From NCBI GenBank assembly GCA_030637745.1, contig DAOWFX010000129.1:1-25959 (forward strand): 25,959 bases of DNA, given 5' to 3'. The translations under genes were made by a program, and so were the position numbers. The notes beneath the pieces are model-generated. The model saw only the letters and a list, made by a program, of their open reading frames with translations. It ran no database searches and had not been told where the DNA came from. This document shows, one piece after another, positions 15,224-23,611 of the stretch (position 1 is the stretch's first letter; each line of letters starts with the position of its first letter). This stretch comes from JAGLOK01 sp023139005. Its GTDB lineage: Bacteria; Bacillota; Clostridia; Christensenellales; UMGS416.

Positions 15224-17389
15224 ATGTTTCAATTTGATATGTCTTTTGCATTGATGACGATAATTGCTTCCTATTCATTGGGATTCATGATTGTTACCTA
15301 TATGTTGTTCCGCCTTGATCAACTGCGAGAAGGAATTTTATTTTACGTACTTTTCTATTTCATTTCAATTATCGGTTATTTGCTTCTCTTTTTCAGTAGT
15401 ACACTTCCAAGTATCATAGGCATTTTCCTTTCAAATTTCTTGCTTATTCTTGCAAAGCTTTTCTTGCTGCAAGGTCTTGTAAACATTATAGATAGGAAAG
15501 TAAAGCCTCGAATCTATCCCCTAATGCTGATACCCTATAGCATTATTCTTGTATTATTCACAGTGATATTTCCCAATATTCAGGCGATAATCATAGCAAG
15601 TATTGTCTTTAGTACGATTATATACATCATCATGACGATTCATGCTCACAAATCACAAACTGCAAACAAGAAGATGATCAGCATGATAGTAATGATTATT
15701 TCACTATATGTTTTGCACAATGTTGCACGAGTGATACTGCTATTTGTTGCAAAGGAAACTTCAGCTATCTATCTTGATTACAGCATTGATGCATGGATAG
15801 TGTTCGTCGAAGGAATCTTTGGGTTGTTATTCATAGTAGGTCTTATGTCGTTGATTAGCAACAAATACTTCTACGGACTGTCTGCACTGAATGAAGAATT
15901 GGACTTTTTTGCAAACATCTATCGTGATTCAACCATTCCCATTATCGTAGTGGGAAGAGATCAAAAGTTACAGCATTTGAATCAATCCATGTGCGATATG
16001 ATGATGCGCAAAAAAGAAGAATTAATAGGGAAAAATACATACGACACGATACTTGATTCAGGTGAGATACAAGCGACTAAGGACAAATTGCGTAAAGTGC
16101 AAAAAACCAACAATAAAATCACATTCACCAGTTCCGTAAATCGTAGCGATGGAAACAAAGTACCTGTTGAAGTCAAAATGCAGGCCTACTACGATGAGGA
16201 AAAAGATATCGAGTACTATATCGCGTTCTTATATGACCTCACTCAAATTCATAAAGCACTGGATGAACTAGAAACCACTGAAGGTGAACTACGGAAGTTT
16301 AAGACCATTTCAGAAAACTCTGCACATGGCAATGTTATCACAGATACAAAAGGCAAGATTCTCTTTGTCAATGACTACTTCGCGCGCATTCATGGATATT
16401 CAGTCGCTGAAATCATCGGAAAGAACTTATTTGCTATCCTGATTATCAAGAAATCAGAAAACATCAGCATTGACAGTGAGAATTTCCTAAATGTCGGTAG
16501 CCTAGGAGCTGTAGAAACTTGGCATATATGCAAAGATGGAAAAGAGCTCCCCATGTTAATGAGCGGGATTGCTGTTGAGGATAAGAATGGACTACCGGAG
16601 TATGTAGCACTGACAGCCATTGATATTACAAGAATTAAAGAGCTTGAACAGAAAAACATTAATATCCAGGCCTACCTGAGAAACCAACAAAAGCTTGAAT
16701 CCGTTGGTACGCTTGCAGGGGGAATTGCACACGAGATTAATAATCCTATCAATGGTATCATGAATTACTCACAGCTAATCATGGATACTACTGAGGAAAA
16801 AAATGAAAACCATGAGTTTGCAAAAGAAATCATTCACGAAACTAAAAGGGTAGCAAGTATCGTAAGGAACCTACTCCAGTTTTCGCGGCATGAAGTGAGT
16901 TACCATTCCAAGGTGAAGATTCAAGATATTATAGAATCCACCTTGTCGCTGATTCGCACCATTATAAAGCAAGATCAGATTGATCTATATATGGAGATAC
17001 CCGAAAACTTGCCACTGATTGAGTGTCACTCACAACAGATACAGCAAGTATTGATGAATCTATTGACAAATGCACGTGATGCGCTGAATCAGAAATATGA
17101 AGGATATAACGAAAATAAGAAGATCTTCATTTCTGCAAAAGAAATCACAAAAGACAAACAAGAATGGCTTCGCATTACTGTCGAAGACCACGGCATGGGT
17201 ATTCCCAAGAAAATTCAGGAAAAAATATTTGATCCATTCTTTACAACAAAGAGCAGAACAGAGGGTACCGGACTGGGACTTGCAATTAGTTATGGCATCA
17301 TAAAAGAACACGAAGGTGCATTGTATTTTGAAACAAAACAAGGGGAATATACACGCTTTCATATAGAGCTAAAGATAGAGAAATCATAA
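15224..17389 (+). CDS. Multi-TM sensor histidine kinase with two PAS domains
   Basis: ATG 15224 follows GAGGGTG by 6 nt, and the start MFQFDMSFAL matches MFQIDMSIAL of the next kinase, so the GTG at 15215 is rejected. The protein is 721 residues. Residues 1 to about 220 hold six or seven hydrophobic helices of an unnamed membrane sensor, followed by PAS1 (about 225-345) and PAS2 (about 357-480, ENSAHGNVITDTKGKILFVN). The core has His503 in AGGIAHEINNPINGIMNYSQ, VLMNLLTNARDALNQ, DHGMGIPKKIQEKIFDPFF and TEGTGLGLAIS. There is no receiver domain. It is clearly a duplicate of the kinase at 17550 and may have its own promoter in the duplicated stretch at 15131-15168. Confidence 0.9.
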   Translation: MFQFDMSFALMTIIASYSLGFMIVTYMLFRLDQLREGILFYVLFYFISIIGYLLLFFSSTLPSIIGIFLSNFLLILAKLFLLQGLVNIIDRKVKPRIYPLMLIPYSIILVLFTVIFPNIQAIIIASIVFSTIIYIIMTIHAHKSQTANKKMISMIVMIISLYVLHNVARVILLFVAKETSAIYLDYSIDAWIVFVEGIFGLLFIVGLMSLISNKYFYGLSALNEELDFFANIYRDSTIPIIVVGRDQKLQHLNQSMCDMMMRKKEELIGKNTYDTILDSGEIQATKDKLRKVQKTNNKITFTSSVNRSDGNKVPVEVKMQAYYDEEKDIEYYIAFLYDLTQIHKALDELETTEGELRKFKTISENSAHGNVITDTKGKILFVNDYFARIHGYSVAEIIGKNLFAILIIKKSENISIDSENFLNVGSLGAVETWHICKDGKELPMLMSGIAVEDKNGLPEYVALTAIDITRIKELEQKNINIQAYLRNQQKLESVGTLAGGIAHEINNPINGIMNYSQLIMDTTEEKNENHEFAKEIIHETKRVASIVRNLLQFSRHEVSYHSKVKIQDIIESTLSLIRTIIKQDQIDLYMEIPENLPLIECHSQQIQQVLMNLLTNARDALNQKYEGYNENKKIFISAKEITKDKQEWLRITVEDHGMGIPKKIQEKIFDPFFTTKSRTEGTGLGLAISYGIIKEHEGALYFETKQGEYTRFHIELKIEKS

Positions 17390-17479
17390 GTAATTAACTT
17401 TAGCAAATAGTAAACGGATGTATGCATACACATATTTTGTTGAAATTAGACAGTTTATGTAAAGCGATGTAGTTAGTTA

Positions 17480-17488
17480 TGTTATAAT
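17480..17488 (+). promoter_or_regulatory. Extended -10 promoter element before the fourth kinase
   Basis: TGTTATAAT (TATAAT at 17483-17488) lies 61 bp before the ATG and resembles the duplicated TGATATAAT before the third kinase. No clear -35 is seen. Confidence 0.45.
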
Positions 17489-17549
17489 AGATAATAGCAA
17501 TTGGAAAAGAAAATTCGGGTTATTGATGACTATTGAAGGGTTATGATTT

Positions 17550-20090
17550 ATGTTTCAAATAGATATGTCGATTGCACTGAAGAATATAGCAGCATCTTAT
17601 ATTGTAGGATTGCTGATTGTATTGTTTATAATACTTCGTTATAAAAATAGATCCGCTAGCATATATAATATCGCTATTTATTTTTTGCTTTCACTCGTGG
17701 GAGCACTATTACTTTTTTTTAGTGATAAGTTTCCAATATTTATAGGAAGCATTATCGCAAGACTTTCTTCTTTAGCTGCATTACTTTTCTTTTTGCGTGG
17801 TATATTGAGCTATTTGAACAAGGAATTGGAGAAGCGATACTATATTGTTTCGTTTGTAGTCCTTGTATCATTATTATTATTTTTCACATATGTATATCCG
17901 AGTGTTTCATCAAGGCTGTTTTCCTACTTCATAACTGGCGCTATTGTTCATGTTATATTGGCATATAATCTGTCCAAGGCACAAGACAAGAAATATATGA
18001 AGACCAATTTAGCAATCTGGGCGAGTCGGCTTTATGTAGTGTACTATGTTGCAAGGGCACTATCGCTACTGATTACAAAAGAATCGTATACAGCTTATAT
18101 GGACTATAGCTATGATGCGCTATTTGTATTTGCAGAAGGCGCATTCAGCTTGATTCTCTTTATTGGATTTCAATCATTGATTAACAATAGGAACTATAAT
18201 GTATTGATGCAGACCAACAAGGACTTGGATTTCTTTGCAGATGTATACCGCAATTCACCCATTCCGATTGCAATGTTTGACAAGGATCAAATTGTAATGC
18301 ACGTGAATCAATCCATGTGTGACCTTCTCCTGGTAAAAGAAGGGGATATCATAGGCAAAAAGACATCAGAAGCAGGGCTTGCAAGTGAATATGCTCAAGA
18401 AGAATTTGACTTGATGGAGCAACTGCGAAATAAACGGGGAAATACTACCTTCCGTGCGGAAGTCATACGTAGCAATGGTACACGAGTTCCGATAGAGGCG
18501 ATGATACACTTAAATCATGATGAGTATGCAGAGGAATACTTTACAGTGTTCTTGTATGACATGACGATAATCAACATCGCGCAAGATGAGTTGATTGAAG
18601 CAGAACGAGCAAAAAACAGCATTCTATCCAACATTCCCGGCTTTGTATATAAGTGTAACTATGATAAAGACTGGACAATGCAAGAGCTTAGTGATGGCTT
18701 TGAAAGTGTCACAAGCTACAAACCTGAGGAAGTATTACGGAATCACACCATCTCTTATAGTGATATGATTGTAGAAGAATACAAAATCCCACTACAGGAA
18801 GCTTGGAATGTATGTACCAAAGAAAAGACGCGTTTTGTCGGTGAATATGAAATTATTCAAAAAAATGGTAAACACATTTGGGTATGGGAGCAGGGCGATG
18901 CAGTGTATGACTATGATGGATATGTCATCGCGCTCGAGGGATTTATCACCAACATCAATGACCTCAAAAGCACCGAGGGAGAACTTAGAAAGTTTAAGAC
19001 CATCTCGGAAAACTCTGCGCACGGAAACGCTATCACAGATACTAGAGGAAAGATAATCTATGTCAATGACTACTTTGCACGTATACATGGATACAAAAGC
19101 AAGGAACTCATCGGTAAGAATTTATCATCACTTTTTAGCAAGAAAAGAGAAGGAAACATCAGTATCACCAGCAAAAACTTCCTAGACGTTGGATACTTGG
19201 AAGCTGTAGAAACATGGCATGTCAAAAAAGACGGTGAAGAACTTCCCATGTTGATAAGTGGTATCGTCATTGAGGACAATAGTCATTTACCGGAGTACGT
19301 TGCATTAACTGCCATTGATATTACAAAATTGAAGGAGCTTGAAGTAAAGAATCAAGACATACAAGCATACCTGAGGAACCAGCAAAAGCTCGAGTCCGTA
19401 GGAACGCTTGCAGGGGGCATCGCCCATGAGATTAATAATCCAATAAACGGCATCATGAACTATTCGCAGTTGATACTAGATACTACTGAGAAAAACAACG
19501 ACACGTACGAATATGCAAAAGAAATCATTCACGAAACACGGAGGGTGGCGACTATCGTCAGGAATCTATTGCATTTTTCGCGTCATGAAACAAGTCACCG
19601 CTCCAAGGCACGAATTCACGACATCATAGAGGCCACATTGTCGTTGATTCGTACCATCATCAAGCGAGACCAGATCGACCTATCTATAGAGCTCCCCAAA
19701 GAACTGCCAAGAATTCAGTGTAGCTCCCAACAAATACAGCAAGTATTGATGAACCTAATGACCAATGCACGTGATGCGTTAAACCAGAAATACGAAGGAT
19801 ATGACGAGAATAAGAAAATCATTGTTACAGGTAAAGTCATCAAAAAGAATAAACAAAAATGGCTTCGCATTACTATTGAAGACCATGGTGGTGGTATTCC
19901 GCAAGAGGTACAGGACAAGATATTTGATCCGTTCTTTACAACAAAGGGTAGAACAGAAGGCACAGGACTGGGGCTTTCCATCAGTTATGGTATTGTAAAA
20001 GAGCATAAGGGAACGTTGAGTTTCGAGACGAAAAAGGGAGAATATACGAAGTTTCATATGGACTTGATGGCGATTGAAGGAGACGAATAA
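17550..20090 (+). CDS. Multi-TM sensor histidine kinase with three PAS domains
   Basis: An 846-residue paralogue of the preceding kinase. It has the same N-terminal membrane sensor (1 to about 220), PAS1 (about 225-345), an extra PAS_3-like domain (about 350-470, ILSNIPGFVYKC … EYEIIQKNGKHIWVWEQG), PAS3 (about 480-605, ENSAHGNAITDTRGKIIYVN), and the core with His626 in AGGIAHEINNPINGIMNYSQ, VLMNLMTNARDALNQ, DHGGGIPQEVQDKIFDPFF and TEGTGLGLSIS. The extra domain sits exactly at the joint between the two PAS domains of the neighbour, where both proteins resume with TEGELRKFKTISENSAHGN. There is no receiver domain or response regulator after it. The start codon is preceded by GAAGGG. Confidence 0.92.
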   Translation: MFQIDMSIALKNIAASYIVGLLIVLFIILRYKNRSASIYNIAIYFLLSLVGALLLFFSDKFPIFIGSIIARLSSLAALLFFLRGILSYLNKELEKRYYIVSFVVLVSLLLFFTYVYPSVSSRLFSYFITGAIVHVILAYNLSKAQDKKYMKTNLAIWASRLYVVYYVARALSLLITKESYTAYMDYSYDALFVFAEGAFSLILFIGFQSLINNRNYNVLMQTNKDLDFFADVYRNSPIPIAMFDKDQIVMHVNQSMCDLLLVKEGDIIGKKTSEAGLASEYAQEEFDLMEQLRNKRGNTTFRAEVIRSNGTRVPIEAMIHLNHDEYAEEYFTVFLYDMTIINIAQDELIEAERAKNSILSNIPGFVYKCNYDKDWTMQELSDGFESVTSYKPEEVLRNHTISYSDMIVEEYKIPLQEAWNVCTKEKTRFVGEYEIIQKNGKHIWVWEQGDAVYDYDGYVIALEGFITNINDLKSTEGELRKFKTISENSAHGNAITDTRGKIIYVNDYFARIHGYKSKELIGKNLSSLFSKKREGNISITSKNFLDVGYLEAVETWHVKKDGEELPMLISGIVIEDNSHLPEYVALTAIDITKLKELEVKNQDIQAYLRNQQKLESVGTLAGGIAHEINNPINGIMNYSQLILDTTEKNNDTYEYAKEIIHETRRVATIVRNLLHFSRHETSHRSKARIHDIIEATLSLIRTIIKRDQIDLSIELPKELPRIQCSSQQIQQVLMNLMTNARDALNQKYEGYDENKKIIVTGKVIKKNKQKWLRITIEDHGGGIPQEVQDKIFDPFFTTKGRTEGTGLGLSISYGIVKEHKGTLSFETKKGEYTKFHMDLMAIEGDE

Positions 20091-20114
20091 TCATAAAATT
20101 AGCGGATAGACAGC

Positions 20115-20822
20115 ATGCTTGAAAAAGAAATGTACCCCCTCATCAAACAATTCTTCACTTCCCGAGGCTTTGACGTGCGCGCAGAAGTCTTGGACTGTGA
20201 TGTTGTTGCGCGAAAAGATGACCATATGATCGCAGTGGAGATGAAGACACAACTGGGCATCAGGTTGCTTGCACAAGCAGCACAGCGCCAGAAGGCGTTT
20301 GACCTCGTATACATCGCTATACCCAAACCCAGTTACAAAAAGCGTTTCAGCAAGCATTACAAGCAGACGTTGCACCTCGTGCGCCGTCTGGAGCTTGGAC
20401 TTCTGTATGTGGATGTAAATGGAGATGGCGTATGCACCGAGGAGTTCGCACCACAACCATTTGACCGCAATAGGAGCATCGCTGCAAATAGTTCGCAGAA
20501 AAAGCGAGTGGATGCACTGGAAGAGTTCTTGTCGCGCAGTGAAGACTACAACATCGGTGGCACCACAGGCATCAAGCAGATGACAGCTTATCGAGAAAAT
20601 GCGCTGTTGATTGCGCTATATCTAATGCGTGATGGTCCGATGTCAGCTATGCAACTTAAGAAACTGGACTGCGGAGAAAAAGCTTATCAAATTCTATATC
20701 ACAATCATTACGGATGGTTTGAGCGGGTGGATAAAGGCATCTACGATGTGACCACAAAAGGGAAAAAGGCCGTTAAGAAATACAAGAACGTTTGTGAGAA
20801 TCTCAAAAAAATAATGCAATAG
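20115..20822 (+). CDS. DUF2161-family putative PD-(D/E)XK phosphodiesterase
   Basis: A 235-residue soluble protein. The N-terminal half has the nuclease-like pattern: YPLIKQFFTSRGFDVRAEV, then Asp29 in CDVVARKDD and E42-M-K44 in IAVEMKTQ, the D…ExK motif of the PD-(D/E)XK fold. The C-terminal half (about 155-235) looks like a winged-helix domain (NALLIALYLMRDGPMSAMQLKKL … YGWFERVDKGIYDVTTKGKKAV). This layout matches DUF2161 as I recall it. The biological role is not established; it resembles restriction-type nucleases but has no partner here. It starts 24 bp after the last kinase and probably shares that transcript. A terminator follows. Confidence 0.75.
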   Translation: MLEKEMYPLIKQFFTSRGFDVRAEVLDCDVVARKDDHMIAVEMKTQLGIRLLAQAAQRQKAFDLVYIAIPKPSYKKRFSKHYKQTLHLVRRLELGLLYVDVNGDGVCTEEFAPQPFDRNRSIAANSSQKKRVDALEEFLSRSEDYNIGGTTGIKQMTAYRENALLIALYLMRDGPMSAMQLKKLDCGEKAYQILYHNHYGWFERVDKGIYDVTTKGKKAVKKYKNVCENLKKIMQ

Positions 20823-20842
20823 CAAAATAATTCAACATATGG

Positions 20843-20870
20843 AAAGTAGTGAGGAATCACTACTTTTTTT
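20843..20870 (+). terminator. Rho-independent terminator after the DUF2161 gene
   Basis: AAAGTAGTGA (20843-20852) pairs perfectly with TCACTACTTT (20857-20866) around a GGAA tetraloop and runs into seven or more T. Confidence 0.92.
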
Positions 20871-20941
20871 GTAATTATTTTTACAATTTTACCCCAATAA
20901 ACATAGTCCCACACTAATAAGAGCGCTGAAATCAGCATAAA

Positions 20942-20985
20942 GTTGCATAAAAAAAAAGATAAATTAATATCGCTTTTTTTGCAAC
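20942..20985. repeat. Long imperfect inverted repeat with A- and T-runs
   Basis: GTTGC plus an A-run (20942-20959) faces a T-run plus GCAAC (20973-20985). The sides can pair over about 13 bp with one mismatch around an AT-rich centre. It lies between the DUF2161 terminator and the secreted-protein gene, so it may be a second terminator or part of a leader. Confidence 0.45.
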
Positions 20986-21001
20986 CTTTTACACTTTTAA
21001 A

Positions 21002-21039
21002 ACCCTCTAACTTACATACAACAAAAAATATTGGAGGGT
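21002..21039 (+). promoter_or_regulatory. Hairpin that covers the ribosome binding site of the secreted-protein gene
   Basis: ACCCTCTAA (21002-21010) pairs with TTGGAGGGT (21031-21039) over 9 bp with one G-T wobble and a 20-nt A-rich loop. The right arm contains the entire GGAGGG site 5 nt before ATG 21044. Closed, it would block translation. Confidence 0.55.
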
Positions 21040-21043
21040 CATC

Positions 21044-21442
21044 ATGAAAAAAAGAATCATCACAATCACACTCGTAACACTACTTGTATTGTCAATCGTT
21101 GGATTTGCCAGTGCGTCGGGGATTAGTATAACAGGATATTCTAGTTCAACCACAAGGATTGGTTCAGGACAAGCGTCATTAAGTGCATATACGTCAACAA
21201 ATGAGAATGCAAATAGTATCAGACATACCATGCAACTTCAGAGATTTAGCGGAGGGAGCTGGAGTAATTATAGTAGTTCTGTAACAAGATATGGGTATGG
21301 CATAAAAAGCTTTTCAAGTTATTCAAGTAAGTCAGTATCTAGCGGATATTACTATAGAACAGTGACCACGCATGTAGCAACTCCATATAGTGGATCATCG
21401 GTCACGCGGTATTCAAGCTCAGCATCGACTTGGGTGAACTAA
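21044..21442 (+). CDS. Small secreted Ser/Tyr-rich protein
   Basis: A 132-residue protein with a classic signal peptide (KKR, hydrophobic run to about 21, cleavage likely after FASA). The mature part of about 107 residues is very rich in Ser, Tyr, Thr and Gly and has no Cys. It shows repeated strand-like patterns (SGQASLSAYTST, WSNYSSSVTRYGYG, SGYYYRTVTTHVATPYSGSS), suggesting a small beta-sandwich. It resembles small secreted proteins of uncharacterised families in clostridia; I do not recognise a named function. The very strong SD TTGGAGGG can be masked by a hairpin. Its stop codon overlaps the stop of the convergent minus-strand gene by 4 bp (21439-21442). Confidence 0.75.
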   Translation: MKKRIITITLVTLLVLSIVGFASASGISITGYSSSTTRIGSGQASLSAYTSTNENANSIRHTMQLQRFSGGSWSNYSSSVTRYGYGIKSFSSYSSKSVSSGYYYRTVTTHVATPYSGSSVTRYSSSASTWVN

Positions 21443-22074
21443 TCAACACTCATATTCTCAATAATTTGAATCAGGGTCGCTTTATCATTCGTATCTCCGA
21501 TGAAGATTCGGTGACCCTGATTGTTTATGTATTCTGCAATATAGTATGTACCGACATCATTGTTTCCTGTTGCGACTAATACTTCAATTTCATTAATGTT
21601 CACAAGCTCAATGGGTATAGTATATCTTTCCGGTATTATTTCAACATATTCATATGTATTTATAGAAAATCCGAGACCAGAGTCTAATTCGATATTATAA
21701 TAGTCGTAATTAATATAATAGTAGTCTTCTGAGTGTATCTTGAAATTAATTCTTTTTATTTCATAGCCATCAGGAACCCACAAAGGTAAGGGCACATCAA
21801 ATGGAATCCATTCTTGCAATTGGTCAAGCGATTCACATGTGACTAATTTGTCAAAAGGTAAGACAAAAGATTCCTCTTCTTTTTGAAAGACATCATTAAG
21901 AAACTCTTGGATTGCATATTTGTAATTATTGATCAAACGGGTTTCTGCTAAGAACATTGCAGATACGATAACGATGATAGCGACGATGATTGTTATCGCA
22001 ATCTTAAATAAGATGCTTTTCTTCGTTTTCACTTTAGGAGATTGATGTTGATTGTTATTTTCAAATGAATTCAT
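21439..22074 (-). CDS. Membrane-anchored DUF4367-like protein (third of three)
   Basis: A 211-residue protein: a short basic cytoplasmic tail, a TM helix at about 24-44, then an external domain. The external part has the LPLWVPDGYE motif shared by this cluster (W-x-P-x-G-Y), a β-rich middle (YYYINYDYYNIEL) and a C-terminal ATLIQIIENM helix like its neighbours. It lacks an N-terminal sigma-binding domain. ATG 22074 has no good ribosome binding site, so its expression may depend on the gene upstream. Its end overlaps the stop of the convergent secreted-protein gene. Possibly an accessory sensor of the sigma/anti-sigma pair. Confidence 0.68.
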   Translation of the reverse strand: MNSFENNNQHQSPKVKTKKSILFKIAITIIVAIIVIVSAMFLAETRLINNYKYAIQEFLNDVFQKEEESFVLPFDKLVTCESLDQLQEWIPFDVPLPLWVPDGYEIKRINFKIHSEDYYYINYDYYNIELDSGLGFSINTYEYVEIIPERYTIPIELVNINEIEVLVATGNNDVGTYYIAEYINNQGHRIFIGDTNDKATLIQIIENMSVD

Positions 22075-22139
22075 TTTATAATTCTATATTATATAGAGGT
22101 GTTTTTCAAATAAATAACTCATGTTTTCAATAATACTGT

Positions 22140-22754
22140 TTATTCCATGCTTCTTAATATTCGCATCATCGTTGCACCATCCACAGGTCCTGATGTCATA
22201 CAAATCAAAACTTCTTCTCGTATATACTTTGCTGTTGTTATCGTTTGTCCATTTACTTCTTCAGTTTTCATATATATGGTATATCGTTTGGTATATTCTA
22301 TAGTAGGGTACTCATCTGTATCTATGACAATATTTGATTGATCATTGATTCGTGATTCAATCTGAAATATTATGGGATCAACACCATTGAGCAATGAATA
22401 TGCATAATTGATAATCACTTCATCATTTTTTGCATGCGACATTTCGGCACTCATATATGCATACCCTTTAGGAAGCCATCGTGGTAGCATGATGGGAACG
22501 TTTGAAATGACGTTGGATGCTTTTAGTACTTCTGTGAATTTTTGACCATCAATTCCTATTTCATATATGGCTGTATCTGACTCTTGTGCTTCCTGATTGG
22601 CGTAAAAGGGAGAATCAGGTGATGTGATATCAATATTTTTGTTGAATAAACTCATAATGGGCTTTTTGAAAATAAAAAAGACAGTAGCAAAGAGTGCGAT
22701 TATAACAACTACAATGCCAATGATATAAAGTGCTTTTGCAAGTAATGCTTTCAA
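22140..22754 (-). CDS. Membrane-anchored DUF4367-like protein (second of three)
   Basis: A 204-residue protein starting at TTG 22754, fixed by AAGGGA about 6 nt upstream. A TM helix at about 9-29 is followed by an external domain with LPRWLPKGYAY, β-strands, and the end TAKYIREEVLICMTSGPVDGATMMRILRSME. The last part lines up with the neighbouring anti-sigma-like protein (TAEYIHEELYQITIEAPLDPETLKKIIYHLE), showing a common origin. It has no cytoplasmic domain to hold a sigma factor, so it is probably an extracellular-facing helper or duplicated sensor domain. Confidence 0.72.
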   Translation of the reverse strand: MKALLAKALYIIGIVVVIIALFATVFFIFKKPIMSLFNKNIDITSPDSPFYANQEAQESDTAIYEIGIDGQKFTEVLKASNVISNVPIMLPRWLPKGYAYMSAEMSHAKNDEVIINYAYSLLNGVDPIIFQIESRINDQSNIVIDTDEYPTIEYTKRYTIYMKTEEVNGQTITTAKYIREEVLICMTSGPVDGATMMRILRSME

Positions 22755-22819
22755 ATCTAGTCCCTTAAATAATTGATATTGCTAATATTGTATTATAAAG
22801 AGAAAAGTATTACAAACGA

Positions 22820-23611
22820 TTACTCTAAATGATATATAATTTTCTTAAGCGTTTCCGGATCGAGTGGGGCTTCTATTGTGATTTGATATAGTTCTTCGTG
22901 AATATACTCTGCAGTATAGATAGATTGATTATACTCTGTTTTATGATTAATATATACTTCAGTTCCATTGATTTGGACGATTTCTGTATCATCATTGATA
23001 GTAAATGGTCGTTTCATACTCTCATCTAACAGAACTTCAAAAAGAAAGTTTATGGTTGGTAATTTGGGGTCATTGATTAGAGCATAATAATATGAAATTT
23101 TATTATCAAGCCTTAGATCCGTACAGCCCCCATCATTACCATTAAAAAAGTAACCTTCAGGTAGCCATGATGGGTGTAGCATGTGCAAATTGGGATACAA
23201 TTCTGATAATTCATTAAAGTAATTTTCTTCAGTTAATAAAAAATCTTGTTCAAAATCAGATGGTTCATCTGTTTCAGTAGGTGTAGTTGCTTCAACTACT
23301 TCACCACTATTGTCATCCTCATAAATTATAATTTTGTTATTATCATTTCTATTGGCTTGCGTGTCTGGCGTGTCCACCAACAGTAGTGTGACTGTAAACA
23401 AAATAATGATAGAAGCTACAGCCCCTACAGCTATCATTGATTTAAAAAAATAGTTTTTAAACTTTGGACTAGATGGGTAGGCAGATTGAAGCGCGTTTTG
23501 CTCAATTTTTGAAAAAACGGCGGGATCAATCGTATCAATGGATTGCATTTCCTCAGGATGTTTTTTTGAAAACTCCTCTAAAAAACGTTCGATTTTAATT
23601 TTCTTGCTCAT
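22820..23611 (-). CDS. Putative anti-sigma factor: cytoplasmic tail, one TM, DUF4367 external domain
   Basis: A 263-residue protein: a cytoplasmic part of about 48 residues (MSKKIKIERFLEEFSKKHPE…), a TM helix at about 51-74, an acidic Thr/Glu-rich linker (about 85-120) and an external DUF4367-type domain (LHPSWLPEGYFF … YTAEYIHEELYQI). Its ATG overlaps the sigma-factor stop by 4 bp (ATGA), the usual sigma/anti-sigma coupling, so it most likely holds the sigma factor at the membrane until an external signal is sensed. The short tail lacks a zinc-finger HxxxCxxC motif. SD AGGAAG precedes the start. Confidence 0.78.
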   Translation of the reverse strand: MSKKIKIERFLEEFSKKHPEEMQSIDTIDPAVFSKIEQNALQSAYPSSPKFKNYFFKSMIAVGAVASIIILFTVTLLLVDTPDTQANRNDNNKIIIYEDDNSGEVVEATTPTETDEPSDFEQDFLLTEENYFNELSELYPNLHMLHPSWLPEGYFFNGNDGGCTDLRLDNKISYYYALINDPKLPTINFLFEVLLDESMKRPFTINDDTEIVQINGTEVYINHKTEYNQSIYTAEYIHEELYQITIEAPLDPETLKKIIYHLE

